The position numbers and the translations under genes are program-made. DNA of 6,564 nt from Methanocellales archaeon (GTDB lineage Archaea; Halobacteriota; UBA148; JAJOKI01), in assembly GCA_021129915.1 (NCBI GenBank), contig JAJOKI010000007.1:1-6564 (forward strand). Direction: 5' to 3'. This document shows positions 1 to 6,054 of this stretch, in pieces (positions within the stretch are counted from its first letter, which is position 1; every line of letters begins with the position of its first letter). Under the pieces are notes generated by a model, which was not told the origin of the DNA, searched no databases, and worked only from the letters and a program-made list of their open reading frames with translations.

Positions 1-2
1 CT

Positions 3-872
3 TCAAAGAAGTGGGGGACCATCGCAAAACCGGGCGAAGACGCCGGTGTTATCGACGTGAAGGGTTGCCCGGGCGGCTCTGCTGCGAATACGATAGTGGG
101 GCTGGCGCGATTGGGTCTGAGCACGGGATTTATCGGCATCGTGGGCGATGATGTAGAGGGGGATATCATCAGGGAGGAGTTTGCTGCCGAAGGTGTCGAT
201 GTCAGCAGAATTAGGAGAGTGAAAGGAAGTAGTGGAGCGGTGCTTGTATTTATCGACAAACGCGGGGAGCGGGCGCTATACATAAGCCCTGGAGTCAATG
301 ACGCGCTGTATATTGATGAGGACGATCTGGAGTATGCCAACAATGCCCATTTCGTTCATATGGATTCGTTCGTGAGCGCAGAGCAGTTGGAGATGCAGAA
401 GAAGTTTGTGAAAGAGACAAGTGCGGCGGTCAGTTTCGCACCAGGAATGCTGTGCTCCAAGTTTAAGTTTGATGTTTTAAAACCCATCATCGAGAGCTGT
501 CGTGTCGTATTTCTGAATAGAAGAGAGATTCGTTCGCTGACCAGCGCAGGGCATAGAAGGGGGGGCGAAGTTTTGTTGAATGCTGGCGCTGAAATGGTGG
601 TGGTGACTCTTGGCAAAAAAGGTTGCTACATCGCCAACGAGGGCATCTACATAGCGGCGGCAAAGGCAGATGCTGTGGATACGACCGGCGCAGGAGACGC
701 TTTTGCGGCAGGGTTTTTGTATGGATTGTCAAAGGGAGAGGTCATGAGGCGATGCGGCGAGTTGGGGAATGCCGTCGCATCCATGTGTATAGGAAAATAC
801 GGAGCAAGAGAGGGGCTGCCGTACAAAAAGGAGTTAAATCATCCCTTTTGGCGGCATGTAGGCGCTCCTTGA
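3..872 (+). CDS. PfkB-family carbohydrate/nucleoside kinase (5' partial)
   Basis: This is a ribokinase-fold (PfkB) kinase that would phosphorylate a sugar or nucleoside hydroxyl with ATP in the cytosol; the substrate cannot be read from sequence. The frame is open to the left edge, so the GTG at 57 is an internal valine and the true start, about 25 residues upstream by family length, is outside the window. Visible are the N-terminal PfkB signature GCPGGSAANT followed by LARLG, the substrate-side stretch GIVGDDVEGD, the VVVTLGKKGC strand, and the C-terminal signature DTTGAGDAF, whose GAGD supplies the anion hole and catalytic Asp. In the window 289 codons precede the stop, against about 300-320 residues for the family. 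The conserved part ends near the GAREGLP segment; the last dozen or so residues are encoded antisense to the 3' end of a decayed engB gene and may be a late extension. Family certain, substrate unknown. Confidence 0.93.
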   Translation, partial: SKKWGTIAKPGEDAGVIDVKGCPGGSAANTIVGLARLGLSTGFIGIVGDDVEGDIIREEFAAEGVDVSRIRRVKGSSGAVLVFIDKRGERALYISPGVNDALYIDEDDLEYANNAHFVHMDSFVSAEQLEMQKKFVKETSAAVSFAPGMLCSKFKFDVLKPIIESCRVVFLNRREIRSLTSAGHRRGGEVLLNAGAEMVVVTLGKKGCYIANEGIYIAAAKADAVDTTGAGDAFAAGFLYGLSKGEVMRRCGELGNAVASMCIGKYGAREGLPYKKELNHPFWRHVGAP

Positions 873-1076
873 TCAAATTTCTCAACTCACTTCGCGCACA
901 TCAGTGCGATCCGGTCGCGCCATTGTCTCCATGGGGGGAGCATATCAAGGCGCTCTATGATCTGGTCTACTTTCGATAAGATAGAAGTGGTTGGGTTTGA
1001 GTGTAACTCCTGGACGGCGGCCAACCCTGACGTTCTTGCCGATCAGTTGGCGAAGAAGGGTGGATTTGCCCACTGA
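835..1076 (-). pseudogene. engB: Decayed EngB-type GTPase gene (internal deletion, frameshifts)
   Basis: This is a remnant of an EngB/YihA-type GTP-binding protein, a TRAFAC GTPase involved in ribosome assembly in bacteria. Reading the minus strand from 1076, one frame gives SVGKSTLLRQLIGKNVRVG then RRPGVTLKPNHFYLIE: the end of the P-loop (GxxxxGKS/T) and the switch I/G2 threonine. That frame stops at 945-947. A second frame (970 to 887) gives IIERLDMLPPWRQWRDRIA and CAK, the C-terminal PPWRQW block and a G5-like SAK. A third frame (885 to about 835) gives LRNLIKERLHAAKRDDL, the usual tail. The start codon, first P-loop glycine, G3 (DxPG) and G4 (NKxD) regions are absent, so roughly 240 bp remain of a gene normally near 600 bp. 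It abuts the Sec61-beta stop codon and converges on, and overlaps, the PfkB gene. It cannot encode a working GTPase. The match is by remembered family motifs, not by a search. Confidence 0.85.
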
Positions 1077-1250
1077 TCAAGGCCATAAGCCATAATAAGC
1101 ATTCAGCGCAAATACCGTGACCGCTGCTACGATGCCTACGACCATTATCGTTTTTGGATTGATGGCAATGGCTGACTTATCTGCGTCATAATACCTCATC
1201 AAACCAGCGGATGACATAAACCCACTTTGAGCTTTTTTCTTTTTCGCCAT
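1077..1250 (-). CDS. secG: Preprotein translocase subunit Sec61-beta (SecG)
   Basis: This is the small, non-essential-type subunit of the archaeal SecYE-beta protein-conducting channel, a single-span tail-anchored membrane protein. The 57-residue product begins MAKKKKAQSGFMSSAGLMRY, which contains the Sec61-beta hallmark: a basic, flexible N-terminus, then SSAGLMRYYDAD and an INPKT segment just before one transmembrane helix (about residues 35-52, VVGIVAAVTVFALNAYY). It ends GLWP, typical of archaeal members, so the gene looks complete. The ATG at 1250 has a strong Shine-Dalgarno GGGGAG at 1255-1260 (minus strand), four bases away. An A/T-rich TATA-like stretch at about 1283-1292 is suitably placed for a short leader. 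It lies directly upstream of the engB remnant and diverges from the UspA operon. It is easily missed by gene finders because of its length. Confidence 0.95.
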   Translation of the reverse strand: MAKKKKAQSGFMSSAGLMRYYDADKSAIAINPKTIMVVGIVAAVTVFALNAYYGLWP

Positions 1251-1372
1251 GTGACTCCCCTATTCGATTTATACTGGCGTTCCTATTTATCTTTTATGGC
1301 TCATGTTCATCAGATATGGAATTCGCATCGAAAACATTTTTAAGAGCTGCATCACTAATGGGAGGAAAATAT
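1251..1372. promoter_or_regulatory. Divergent promoter region between Sec61-beta and the UspA operon
   Basis: This 122-base spacer separates two divergent genes. On the minus strand it holds GGGGAG (1255-1260) for Sec61-beta and a TATA-like AGATAAATAG (1283-1292). On the plus strand it holds GGAGG (1361-1365), seven bases before the UspA ATG at 1373, and TATA-like candidates at 1284-1291 and 1335-1344. The upstream box would place transcription near 1315 and keep the Shine-Dalgarno in the message; the downstream one would start too late to include it, so I favour the upstream box. Both assignments are by eye. Confidence 0.45.
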
Positions 1373-1765
1373 ATGAATCCATACAAAAAAATTTTGATCG
1401 CAACTGACGGGTCTCTGCAGACAAGGAAGGCGGTGGAACAGGGCATCGAGCTTGCAAAGTCGGTGGATGCAAAATTGCATGTGATATACGTGGTTGACAC
1501 CTCTGCATTCGATTTCTTTCCGGTTGGTGCAGCGGTGGAGAAGACGCATGAGTTACTCCGTGAAGAGGGGGAAAAGGCAACAAGAGCGGTCGAAGAAATG
1601 GCTAAGAAGGAGGGAGTGGGTGCTCAATCAGAGATACTGGTCGGACGGCCTGCTATCGAAATCGTTATTGGGAAAGTTGGTCTCGAACGATTTTTATTGG
1701 GAAGTGTGGCAGAAAAGGTCATAAGAACGTCACCAGTTCCGGTGATGGTCGTGAGGAGTAGATAA
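1373..1765 (+). CDS. Universal stress protein (UspA family), apparently missing strand beta-4
   Basis: This is a cytosolic UspA-fold protein; members bind ATP or AMP and act in stress or energy signalling, usually as dimers. The 130-residue product starts MNPYKKILIATDGS, the family's first beta strand with the adenine-contacting Asp. The start at 1373 is chosen over the in-frame ATG at 1316 because GGAGG lies at 1361-1365 and homology begins here. The C-terminal half has GRPAIEI (91-97) then GKVGLERFLLGSVAEK (100-115) and PVPVMVV. The usual nucleotide motif is G-2X-G-9X-G(S/T). Here the second Gly (100), nine spaced residues and GS (110-111) are present, but the first Gly position is Ile97. 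About 15 residues normally between GRPAxEI and the motif, including a DLIVMG-type strand, are absent without loss of frame. Nucleotide binding is therefore doubtful. The stop overlaps the next ATG by one base (TAATG). Confidence 0.92.
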   Translation: MNPYKKILIATDGSLQTRKAVEQGIELAKSVDAKLHVIYVVDTSAFDFFPVGAAVEKTHELLREEGEKATRAVEEMAKKEGVGAQSEILVGRPAIEIVIGKVGLERFLLGSVAEKVIRTSPVPVMVVRSR

Positions 1766-2607
1766 TGTCAGTAAAAGTCAAAGACATAATGGTAAAAGAT
1801 GTTGTATGCGCAACAGTGCCCGGATCAAGGGATGATGTACTGGCGTTGATGAAGAAGGAGAACATTTCCGGCGTTCCCGTGGTCAAGGGGAAGAAACTAA
1901 TCGGGATAGTAACACGCAAGGATATTTTCAAACATCCCGAGGAGGAGCAGATCGCATTGTTAATGTCGAGAGACCCCATTTTGATTTCCCCTGAGGCCAA
2001 CATCGCCGATGCCGCAAAACTAATCGTCAACAACAATATACGGCGGTTGCCGGTGGTGACCGATCACACGCTTGTCGGCATCCTAACCGTTGTCGATTTA
2101 ATGGGCGCCATCGCCAATATGAACCTCACAGAACCCATTGAAGATTACACCCAGCGTGATCTGCTTGCCATATGGGATGAGGTGCCGCTACCCGTGGCCC
2201 TGGAGATCCTGAGGTTGGGCAATGTGGATGCGGCATCTGTTCTCGACGCCAAAAGAGACCTTGTTGGCATAATAAGCCATACCAATTTGATCGCCATAAG
2301 CGAGATTGAGGACTCTGTTGAGATGTCAGATATGTCTGCGGGGTCTGATGATGATGCCTGGACTTGGGAAGGCATACGTGATACGATGAGCTTGTACTAT
2401 GGCGTCTCACATATAAAATTACCAGAGGTGCCGGTAAACAGGGTGATGACCAAGGATGTTATTACCGCTTTCCATCACTCGGAAATCAGCGACTGCGCAC
2501 GGAAGATGTACCGGGCCAGAATTGAGCAGATGCCCGTCATCACCGCAGACAATAAGCTGATTGGATTGCTTAGAGATATGGACCTGCTCAGAGTATTGAT
2601 CAAATAG
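1765..2607 (+). CDS. Protein with four CBS motifs (two Bateman modules)
   Basis: This 280-residue cytosolic protein is made of CBS motifs, which pair into Bateman modules that bind adenosyl ligands (AMP, ATP, SAM) and act as energy or redox sensors. Motif 1 is about residues 1-56 (VKDIMVKDVVC, GVPVV, LIGIVTRKDI), motif 2 about 62-118 (LMSRDPILISP, RRLPVV, LVGILTVVDL), motif 3 about 124-180 and degenerate (LVGIISHTNLI), and motif 4 about 222-280 (VNRVMTKDVITA, QMPVI, LIGLLRDMDLL). An acidic linker, roughly 181-200, separates 3 and 4. No catalytic or DNA-binding domain is attached, so it probably regulates a partner protein. GAGGAG at 1753-1758 precedes the ATG by six bases. The start overlaps the UspA stop and the stop is 17 bases from glyS, so the three genes are very likely one operon. 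Ligand and partner are unknown. Confidence 0.93.
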   Translation: MSVKVKDIMVKDVVCATVPGSRDDVLALMKKENISGVPVVKGKKLIGIVTRKDIFKHPEEEQIALLMSRDPILISPEANIADAAKLIVNNNIRRLPVVTDHTLVGILTVVDLMGAIANMNLTEPIEDYTQRDLLAIWDEVPLPVALEILRLGNVDAASVLDAKRDLVGIISHTNLIAISEIEDSVEMSDMSAGSDDDAWTWEGIRDTMSLYYGVSHIKLPEVPVNRVMTKDVITAFHHSEISDCARKMYRARIEQMPVITADNKLIGLLRDMDLLRVLIK

Positions 2608-2624
2608 CCTCGCCGGAGGATGAG

Positions 2625-4289
2625 ATGGACAAGTACGAGCGCGTTATCGAGATGGCAAAGCGACGGGGGTTTCTTTGGCAGTCTTTCGAAATTTATGGTG
2701 CCACTGCTGGTTTTTGGGATTTTGGGCCGCTCGGCGCCATTCTGAAAAGGCGGATTGAAAATCTCTGGCGCGAGTTCTATGTGATAAACGAGGGGTTCTA
2801 CGAGGTAGACGGTCCCACAATTGGCATAGAGGACGTGTTCACCGCCTCCGGGCATGTCAGGGGCTTCGTCGACTTGGTGGTCGAGTGCAAGAAGTGCGGC
2901 GAGATGTTTAGAGCTGACCACCTGACCGAAAAACACAATGGTGGATGTCCGGAATGCGGCGGTGTGCTCGGCGACCCTTACGCTTTTAACCTCATGTTTA
3001 AGACCGCGATTGGACCTGATTCCAAGCGAATCGGATATCTTAGACCCGAGACGGCCCAGAACATCTTTACCGCTTTTGGGCGGTTGGTGCGGTTTTATAG
3101 AAATAAGCTGCCGTTTGGCGTGGCACAGATTGGAAAGGTGTATCGAAACGAGATTTCGCCAAGACAGGGCGTGATTCGGCTTAGGGAGTTTACCCAGGCC
3201 GAGGCAGAGATATTCGTGCATCCCTGGGAGAAGCGCCATCCACGATTCGGGAGCGTTGCCGATACAGTGGTGCGATTATACCCTAAGGAGAAGCAGGATG
3301 GAATCAATATCACGGTGGGGGAGGCGGTCGAAAAGGGCATCATAGCGCACCAGTTTTTAGGATACCATATCGCATTGGCCCAGTCTTTTTTAACAGATGT
3401 TGGCATCCCTTTGGAGAAACTCAGGTTCCGGCAGCATCGAGTGGATGAAAGGGCACATTATGCAGTCGATTGCTGGGATGCCGAAACGCTAACAGATAGA
3501 TTTGAGTGGATAGAGCTTGTGGGAATCGCAGATAGAACAGATTATGACCTTAAGTCCCACTCCGAACATGCCAATGCCGATATGAGGGTTTTTGTCTCAT
3601 ATGACCGTCCGAAGACCGTTGAACAGCTTGTAATAAAACCAGATATGGGTGTACTTGGGCCCAAATTCAAGGATATGGCGGCAAAAGTTGCAGATGCGTT
3701 AAAGGCGCTGAGCATTGACCAGCTGAGGGGAGAGGAAATCGCCGTCAAGATAGACGGCAAGATAGTTCGCATCGATCCAAAGTGGATTGAATATGAGCGC
3801 GTCACAGAGGAGGTGCAAGGGGAATATGTCGTGCCGCATATCATCGAGCCTTCATACGGCATCGACCGAATTGTTTACGCGCTGCTGGAGCATTCGTTTG
3901 AGGAGGAGTGTGTAGAGGATGATGATGCAAGGATCGTCCTGCGCATTCCACCAAACATCGCGCCCATACAGGTTGCGGTCTTCCCGCTGCTCTCAAAGGA
4001 TGGCTTGGTCGAGTGTGCGAAAAGGGTCGAATCCCTATTAAGGCAAAACAAATTGCTGGTAGATTATGATGAGTCCGGTACGATTGGACGTCGATATAGG
4101 CGACATGACGAGATAGGGACGCCGCTGGCTGTGACCATCGACCACCAAACATTAGATGATGATACGGTCACGATTCGGGACAGGGATTCGATGGAGCAGG
4201 TTCGGGTGAGAACGGACGAGGTGGTGGAAATCGTCTGCGGGTTGTTGTCGGGAGATGTTTCGTTTGAAGGTGCCGGGACGCGGATTTGA
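2625..4289 (+). CDS. glyS: Glycyl-tRNA synthetase (class II, archaeal/eukaryotic homodimer type)
   Basis: This cytosolic class II aminoacyl-tRNA synthetase charges tRNA-Gly using ATP. The 554 residues match the single-chain homodimeric type. The N-terminus GFLWQSFEIYGATAGFWDFG followed by GPLG is the family's motif-1 region. A CxxC pair (C88/C91) and a second one (C108/C111) form a likely zinc site in the insertion. Motif 2 is YRNEISPRQGVIRLREFTQAE (about 173-193), shown here in part, with Arg174 and Glu176. Motif 3 is EPSYGIDRIVYALL (408-421). From about 447 (PIQVAVFPLLSKDGL) onward is the anticodon-binding domain, containing GRRYRRHDEIGTP. The ATG at 2625 follows GGAGG (2615-2619) with five bases between. 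It is the third gene of a probable UspA-CBS-GlyRS operon. The length is close to the usual archaeal 560-590 and no motif is damaged, so it should be functional. Confidence 0.98.
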   Translation: MDKYERVIEMAKRRGFLWQSFEIYGATAGFWDFGPLGAILKRRIENLWREFYVINEGFYEVDGPTIGIEDVFTASGHVRGFVDLVVECKKCGEMFRADHLTEKHNGGCPECGGVLGDPYAFNLMFKTAIGPDSKRIGYLRPETAQNIFTAFGRLVRFYRNKLPFGVAQIGKVYRNEISPRQGVIRLREFTQAEAEIFVHPWEKRHPRFGSVADTVVRLYPKEKQDGINITVGEAVEKGIIAHQFLGYHIALAQSFLTDVGIPLEKLRFRQHRVDERAHYAVDCWDAETLTDRFEWIELVGIADRTDYDLKSHSEHANADMRVFVSYDRPKTVEQLVIKPDMGVLGPKFKDMAAKVADALKALSIDQLRGEEIAVKIDGKIVRIDPKWIEYERVTEEVQGEYVVPHIIEPSYGIDRIVYALLEHSFEEECVEDDDARIVLRIPPNIAPIQVAVFPLLSKDGLVECAKRVESLLRQNKLLVDYDESGTIGRRYRRHDEIGTPLAVTIDHQTLDDDTVTIRDRDSMEQVRVRTDEVVEIVCGLLSGDVSFEGAGTRI

Positions 4290-4313
4290 TGTCCAATTCA
4301 TCACGAATTTATG

Positions 4314-4354
4314 ACTATATAGTACTATATAGTCTATGTAGTATCTATATATAG
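4314..4354. repeat. Cluster of CTATATAG-type palindromes upstream of the pilin-like gene
   Basis: ACTATATAGT occurs twice in direct tandem (4314-4323 and 4324-4333); each copy is a perfect 10-bp palindrome. They are followed by the one-mismatch form CTATGTAG (4334-4341) and the lengthened palindrome CTATATATAG (4345-4354). The unit starts are 9 to 11 bases apart, about one helical turn, which would put bound dimers on the same DNA face. The cluster ends about 35 bases before the predicted TATA box of the gene at 4419. The exact CTATATAG core recurs in the spacers at 5532 and 6055. Confidence 0.6.
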
Positions 4355-4388
4355 CTAATATACCTATCAATATGGTACTTGCACAACA

Positions 4389-4396
4389 TTTATATT
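4389..4396 (+). promoter_or_regulatory. TATA box for a probably leaderless transcript
   Basis: TTTATATT is centred about 26 bases upstream of the ATG at 4419, the normal archaeal distance from TATA box to transcription start. There is no Shine-Dalgarno sequence between it and the ATG. Together these suggest that transcription starts at or next to the initiation codon. Confidence 0.5.
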
Positions 4397-4418
4397 GTTA
4401 TACCCCAAGTATCCATTG

Positions 4419-5273
4419 ATGTCACTATACCATGACGAGAGTGGTGTTACCGTTATAATCGGCACACTGCTATTAATTCTGATTACAGTAACCGCAGCAG
4501 CTGGTTTTGCGCTTATGGTCTCAGAGTTACAAGAAGAGGAGATGGCGCGAAGAGAGCGTATAATCGCTGTAGAAGGTGAGAACCTTCGGATCGTCTCGAT
4601 TGACCACGTCCAACATATTGCCACACACCCCCGATTGGGCCTGATCAATATAACCATTCATAATCTCGATATTAACCCCTCGCATATAATCGGGATCGCC
4701 CTGAACGATGGGCAGGTCATAAACTTCACCGCCAAGGATGGGGCGGGCAATTTTATAACTGCAGGGGGAGCCAACGAGATATTCAATTTCACAAATAGAT
4801 TATCGATTCCTGGTGGGGGGGTAAGGACGGTGCATATAAATCTGACTTGCCAGAACGACTTCAAAGGGGCTGAAATCACCAATAATGAGACTTTTGAGAT
4901 TGCGGTGATGACCTCGCACATAAATATATTCAGACGGGTTTTCGCGCCGCCCGTGCCGCTTGTAGAGGTGGAATTCGACACCGAACGCATAGTGGATGCC
5001 AATGGCAACGTCACCTACCGCAATTTCCTGATACTGGATGCGTCGAGGTCGTTTGACCCCGACCCTGATGACTTCATTACAGCATATAGGTGGGCGGTGT
5101 GGAATAACACTGAACTGATATATGATTACAACCTGACTGGGAGGATGGTAAGGCCCATGAACCTTAACCTAACAACAGCCCAGGATATAAGAATAGACCT
5201 TGAGATAGAGGATAACACGGGCATGACATCAAAACTCAGCCAGCGATCCGGGAATATCATCATTCCGAATTGA
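4419..5273 (+). CDS. Archaeal pilin-like secreted protein with PKD-like C-terminal domain
   Basis: This is a 284-residue surface protein with an archaeal type IV pilin N-terminus. Residues 1-9 (MSLYHDESG) are a short leader; residues 10-34 (VTVIIGTLLLILITVTAAAG onward) form the hydrophobic helix, similar to the V-S-P-V-I-G-T-hydrophobic pattern of archaeal pilins. Cleavage by a prepilin peptidase is likely after Gly9. A charged segment (EEEMARRER) follows, then a beta-rich body. Residues about 179-282 resemble a PKD domain: LDASRSFDPDPDDFITAYRW and a late LEIEDNTG. Nine N-X-S/T sequons are present (N77, 102, 123, 141, 156, 197, 229, 238, 250), suggesting heavy N-glycosylation outside the cell. 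In-frame TTG codons upstream (4395, 4416) are less likely starts because the ATG fits a leaderless promoter. It could be a minor pilin, an adhesin or an S-layer-associated protein; the exact role is not known. Confidence 0.85.
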   Translation: MSLYHDESGVTVIIGTLLLILITVTAAAGFALMVSELQEEEMARRERIIAVEGENLRIVSIDHVQHIATHPRLGLINITIHNLDINPSHIIGIALNDGQVINFTAKDGAGNFITAGGANEIFNFTNRLSIPGGGVRTVHINLTCQNDFKGAEITNNETFEIAVMTSHINIFRRVFAPPVPLVEVEFDTERIVDANGNVTYRNFLILDASRSFDPDPDDFITAYRWAVWNNTELIYDYNLTGRMVRPMNLNLTTAQDIRIDLEIEDNTGMTSKLSQRSGNIIIPN

Positions 5274-5301
5274 CCCTGAAAACAAATTAAAGCAGGAAAG
5301 A

Positions 5302-5481
5302 TTATTCAGGCAAGTATCGACTTCTGTATAGGGCATATGCGGTCAGGAAATATGCAAAGAGAGCTGCGAAGACGAGGGGGATGGCCAAGTTGAAGTAGGG
5401 GGATGGCGCATACCAGCAAGCAGCGTAGAATGTATACAGCGATAGTGTCGTTGCAATCAGCATACTGATGATGGCTTTCAT
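5302..5481 (-). CDS. Small two-helix membrane protein, unknown function
   Basis: This is a 59-residue open frame starting MKAIISMLIATTLSLYTFYA and ending YRSRYLPE. I do not recognise its family. Two hydrophobic segments are clear, about residues 4-22 and 31-51, with a short polar, Pro-rich turn (WYAPSPYFN) between them, and the positive residues RSR follow the second helix. That favours a helical hairpin with both ends in the cytoplasm. The ATG at 5481 has no convincing Shine-Dalgarno; a TATA-like ATTTATC lies about 33 bases upstream and a CTATATAG palindrome about 51 upstream. Its stop is 28 bases from the stop of the convergent pilin-like gene. It is downstream of another membrane-protein gene on the same strand. 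A coding function is supported by the clean membrane topology and the bounded spacers, not by homology. Met7 is an alternative start. Confidence 0.6.
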   Translation of the reverse strand: MKAIISMLIATTLSLYTFYAACWYAPSPYFNLAIPLVFAALFAYFLTAYALYRSRYLPE

Positions 5482-5531
5482 GATGATTTATACTTTTTGT
5501 CCTATCCCATGATAAATCTTGTGCATATAGA

Positions 5532-5539
5532 CTATATAG
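5532..5539. repeat. CTATATAG palindrome upstream of the 59-residue membrane protein gene
   Basis: A single exact CTATATAG lies in the 77-base spacer between two minus-strand genes, within AT-rich sequence (ATATAGACTATATAGAGATATAG, shortened: 5525-5547). It sits about 51 bases upstream of the ATG at 5481, just beyond the TATA-like element at about 5511-5517. It matches the units at 4314-4354 and 6055-6071. Confidence 0.45.
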
Positions 5540-5558
5540 AGATATAGAGGTGGGGCAG

Positions 5559-6005
5559 TCATTCTCGTTTGAGTATCTCATATCCAAAAACTGCAAGCGT
5601 GAACATGACGGATATCAGTGAGAGTGCAAGCACCATATTCGAGTAGGATGGACACATAACATACCACGACATCCCGCCAAGAACGTGCACAATACTCAGC
5701 AACAGGATGATGGTAACGCCGATATAATACATCTCAGAAGCCATAAGAAGTTTCAGTACAATATAGCCGGCGGCATAGTAAAAGAACATCGTAAATACCA
5801 GATATGGAATCACGATGTCGTGTCGGATGGCGTGTGTCAGGAGTGGGCTATGTTCGTACTTAAGTATCATCTCGATGCTGCCAGCAAAGTAGAACGTGAG
5901 GGCATAGTCGAGGGCGATTGCGGCGCAAAGAACGAGCGGGACGACCTTGTAATTGTGATAAATCGATTGCAAGCCATGTGATATTCGCTGCATTGAATTC
6001 ACCAT
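5559..6005 (-). CDS. Four-helix integral membrane protein (possibly DUF5658-like)
   Basis: This is a 148-residue polytopic membrane protein of unknown function. From the ATG at 6005 it has a polar start (MVNSMQRISHGLQSIYHNYK) and four hydrophobic spans at about residues 21-42, 64-89, 92-117 and 121-146, ending GYEILKRE. The first span, AIALDYALTFYFAGSIEMIL, with Asp then Thr and a following Gly/Glu, resembles the D-x-x-x-T pattern I associate with small archaeal and bacterial DUF5658-type proteins; this is a weak likeness. An in-frame TTG at 6044 would add 13 residues. I prefer 6005 because a TATA-like AAGATATAC is centred about 26 bases upstream, which fits a leaderless start. CTATATAG palindromes lie 50-66 bases upstream. 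It may be co-expressed with the 59-residue membrane protein 77 bases downstream. Confidence 0.75.
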   Translation of the reverse strand: MVNSMQRISHGLQSIYHNYKVVPLVLCAAIALDYALTFYFAGSIEMILKYEHSPLLTHAIRHDIVIPYLVFTMFFYYAAGYIVLKLLMASEMYYIGVTIILLLSIVHVLGGMSWYVMCPSYSNMVLALSLISVMFTLAVFGYEILKRE

Positions 6006-6054
6006 TTTGACATGATCTTCCCACTGGTATATCTTTTTATCCAAACAGCCACAT

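Noticed and set aside
57..59. GTG as start of the PfkB kinase
   Set aside because: The frame is open to the left edge and the upstream residues (KPGEDAGVIDV) already look like PfkB N-terminal sequence, so the gene starts outside the window.
869..1080. TTGATCAA (869-876) and TGATCAA (1074-1080) as a repeat pair flanking the engB remnant
   Set aside because: They are too short and palindromic to support an excision or insertion event; coincidence is likely.
1231..1245. T-rich run as a terminator
   Set aside because: It is the complement of the lysine codons at the start of Sec61-beta, so it is coding sequence on the minus strand.
1316..1318. ATG at 1316 as the UspA start
   Set aside because: It would add 19 residues with no family similarity, while GGAGG before 1373 and the homologous start at MNPYKKILIA favour 1373. 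A leaderless start here remains a minor possibility.
2475..3239. A 254-codon open frame on the minus strand
   Set aside because: It lies antisense across the CBS gene end and glyS, which have clear family motifs, and its translation shows no recognisable domain or upstream ribosome-binding site.
4314..4354. CRISPR or mobile-element terminal repeats
   Set aside because: Units are only 8-10 bp with no spacers, and no transposase or target-site duplication is present.
5306..5596. A 96-codon minus-strand frame in the same place as the small membrane protein
   Set aside because: Its composition (many His, Asp, Ser, Arg) has no coherent topology. The overlapping 59-codon frame gives two clean hydrophobic helices and fits the gap between genes better.
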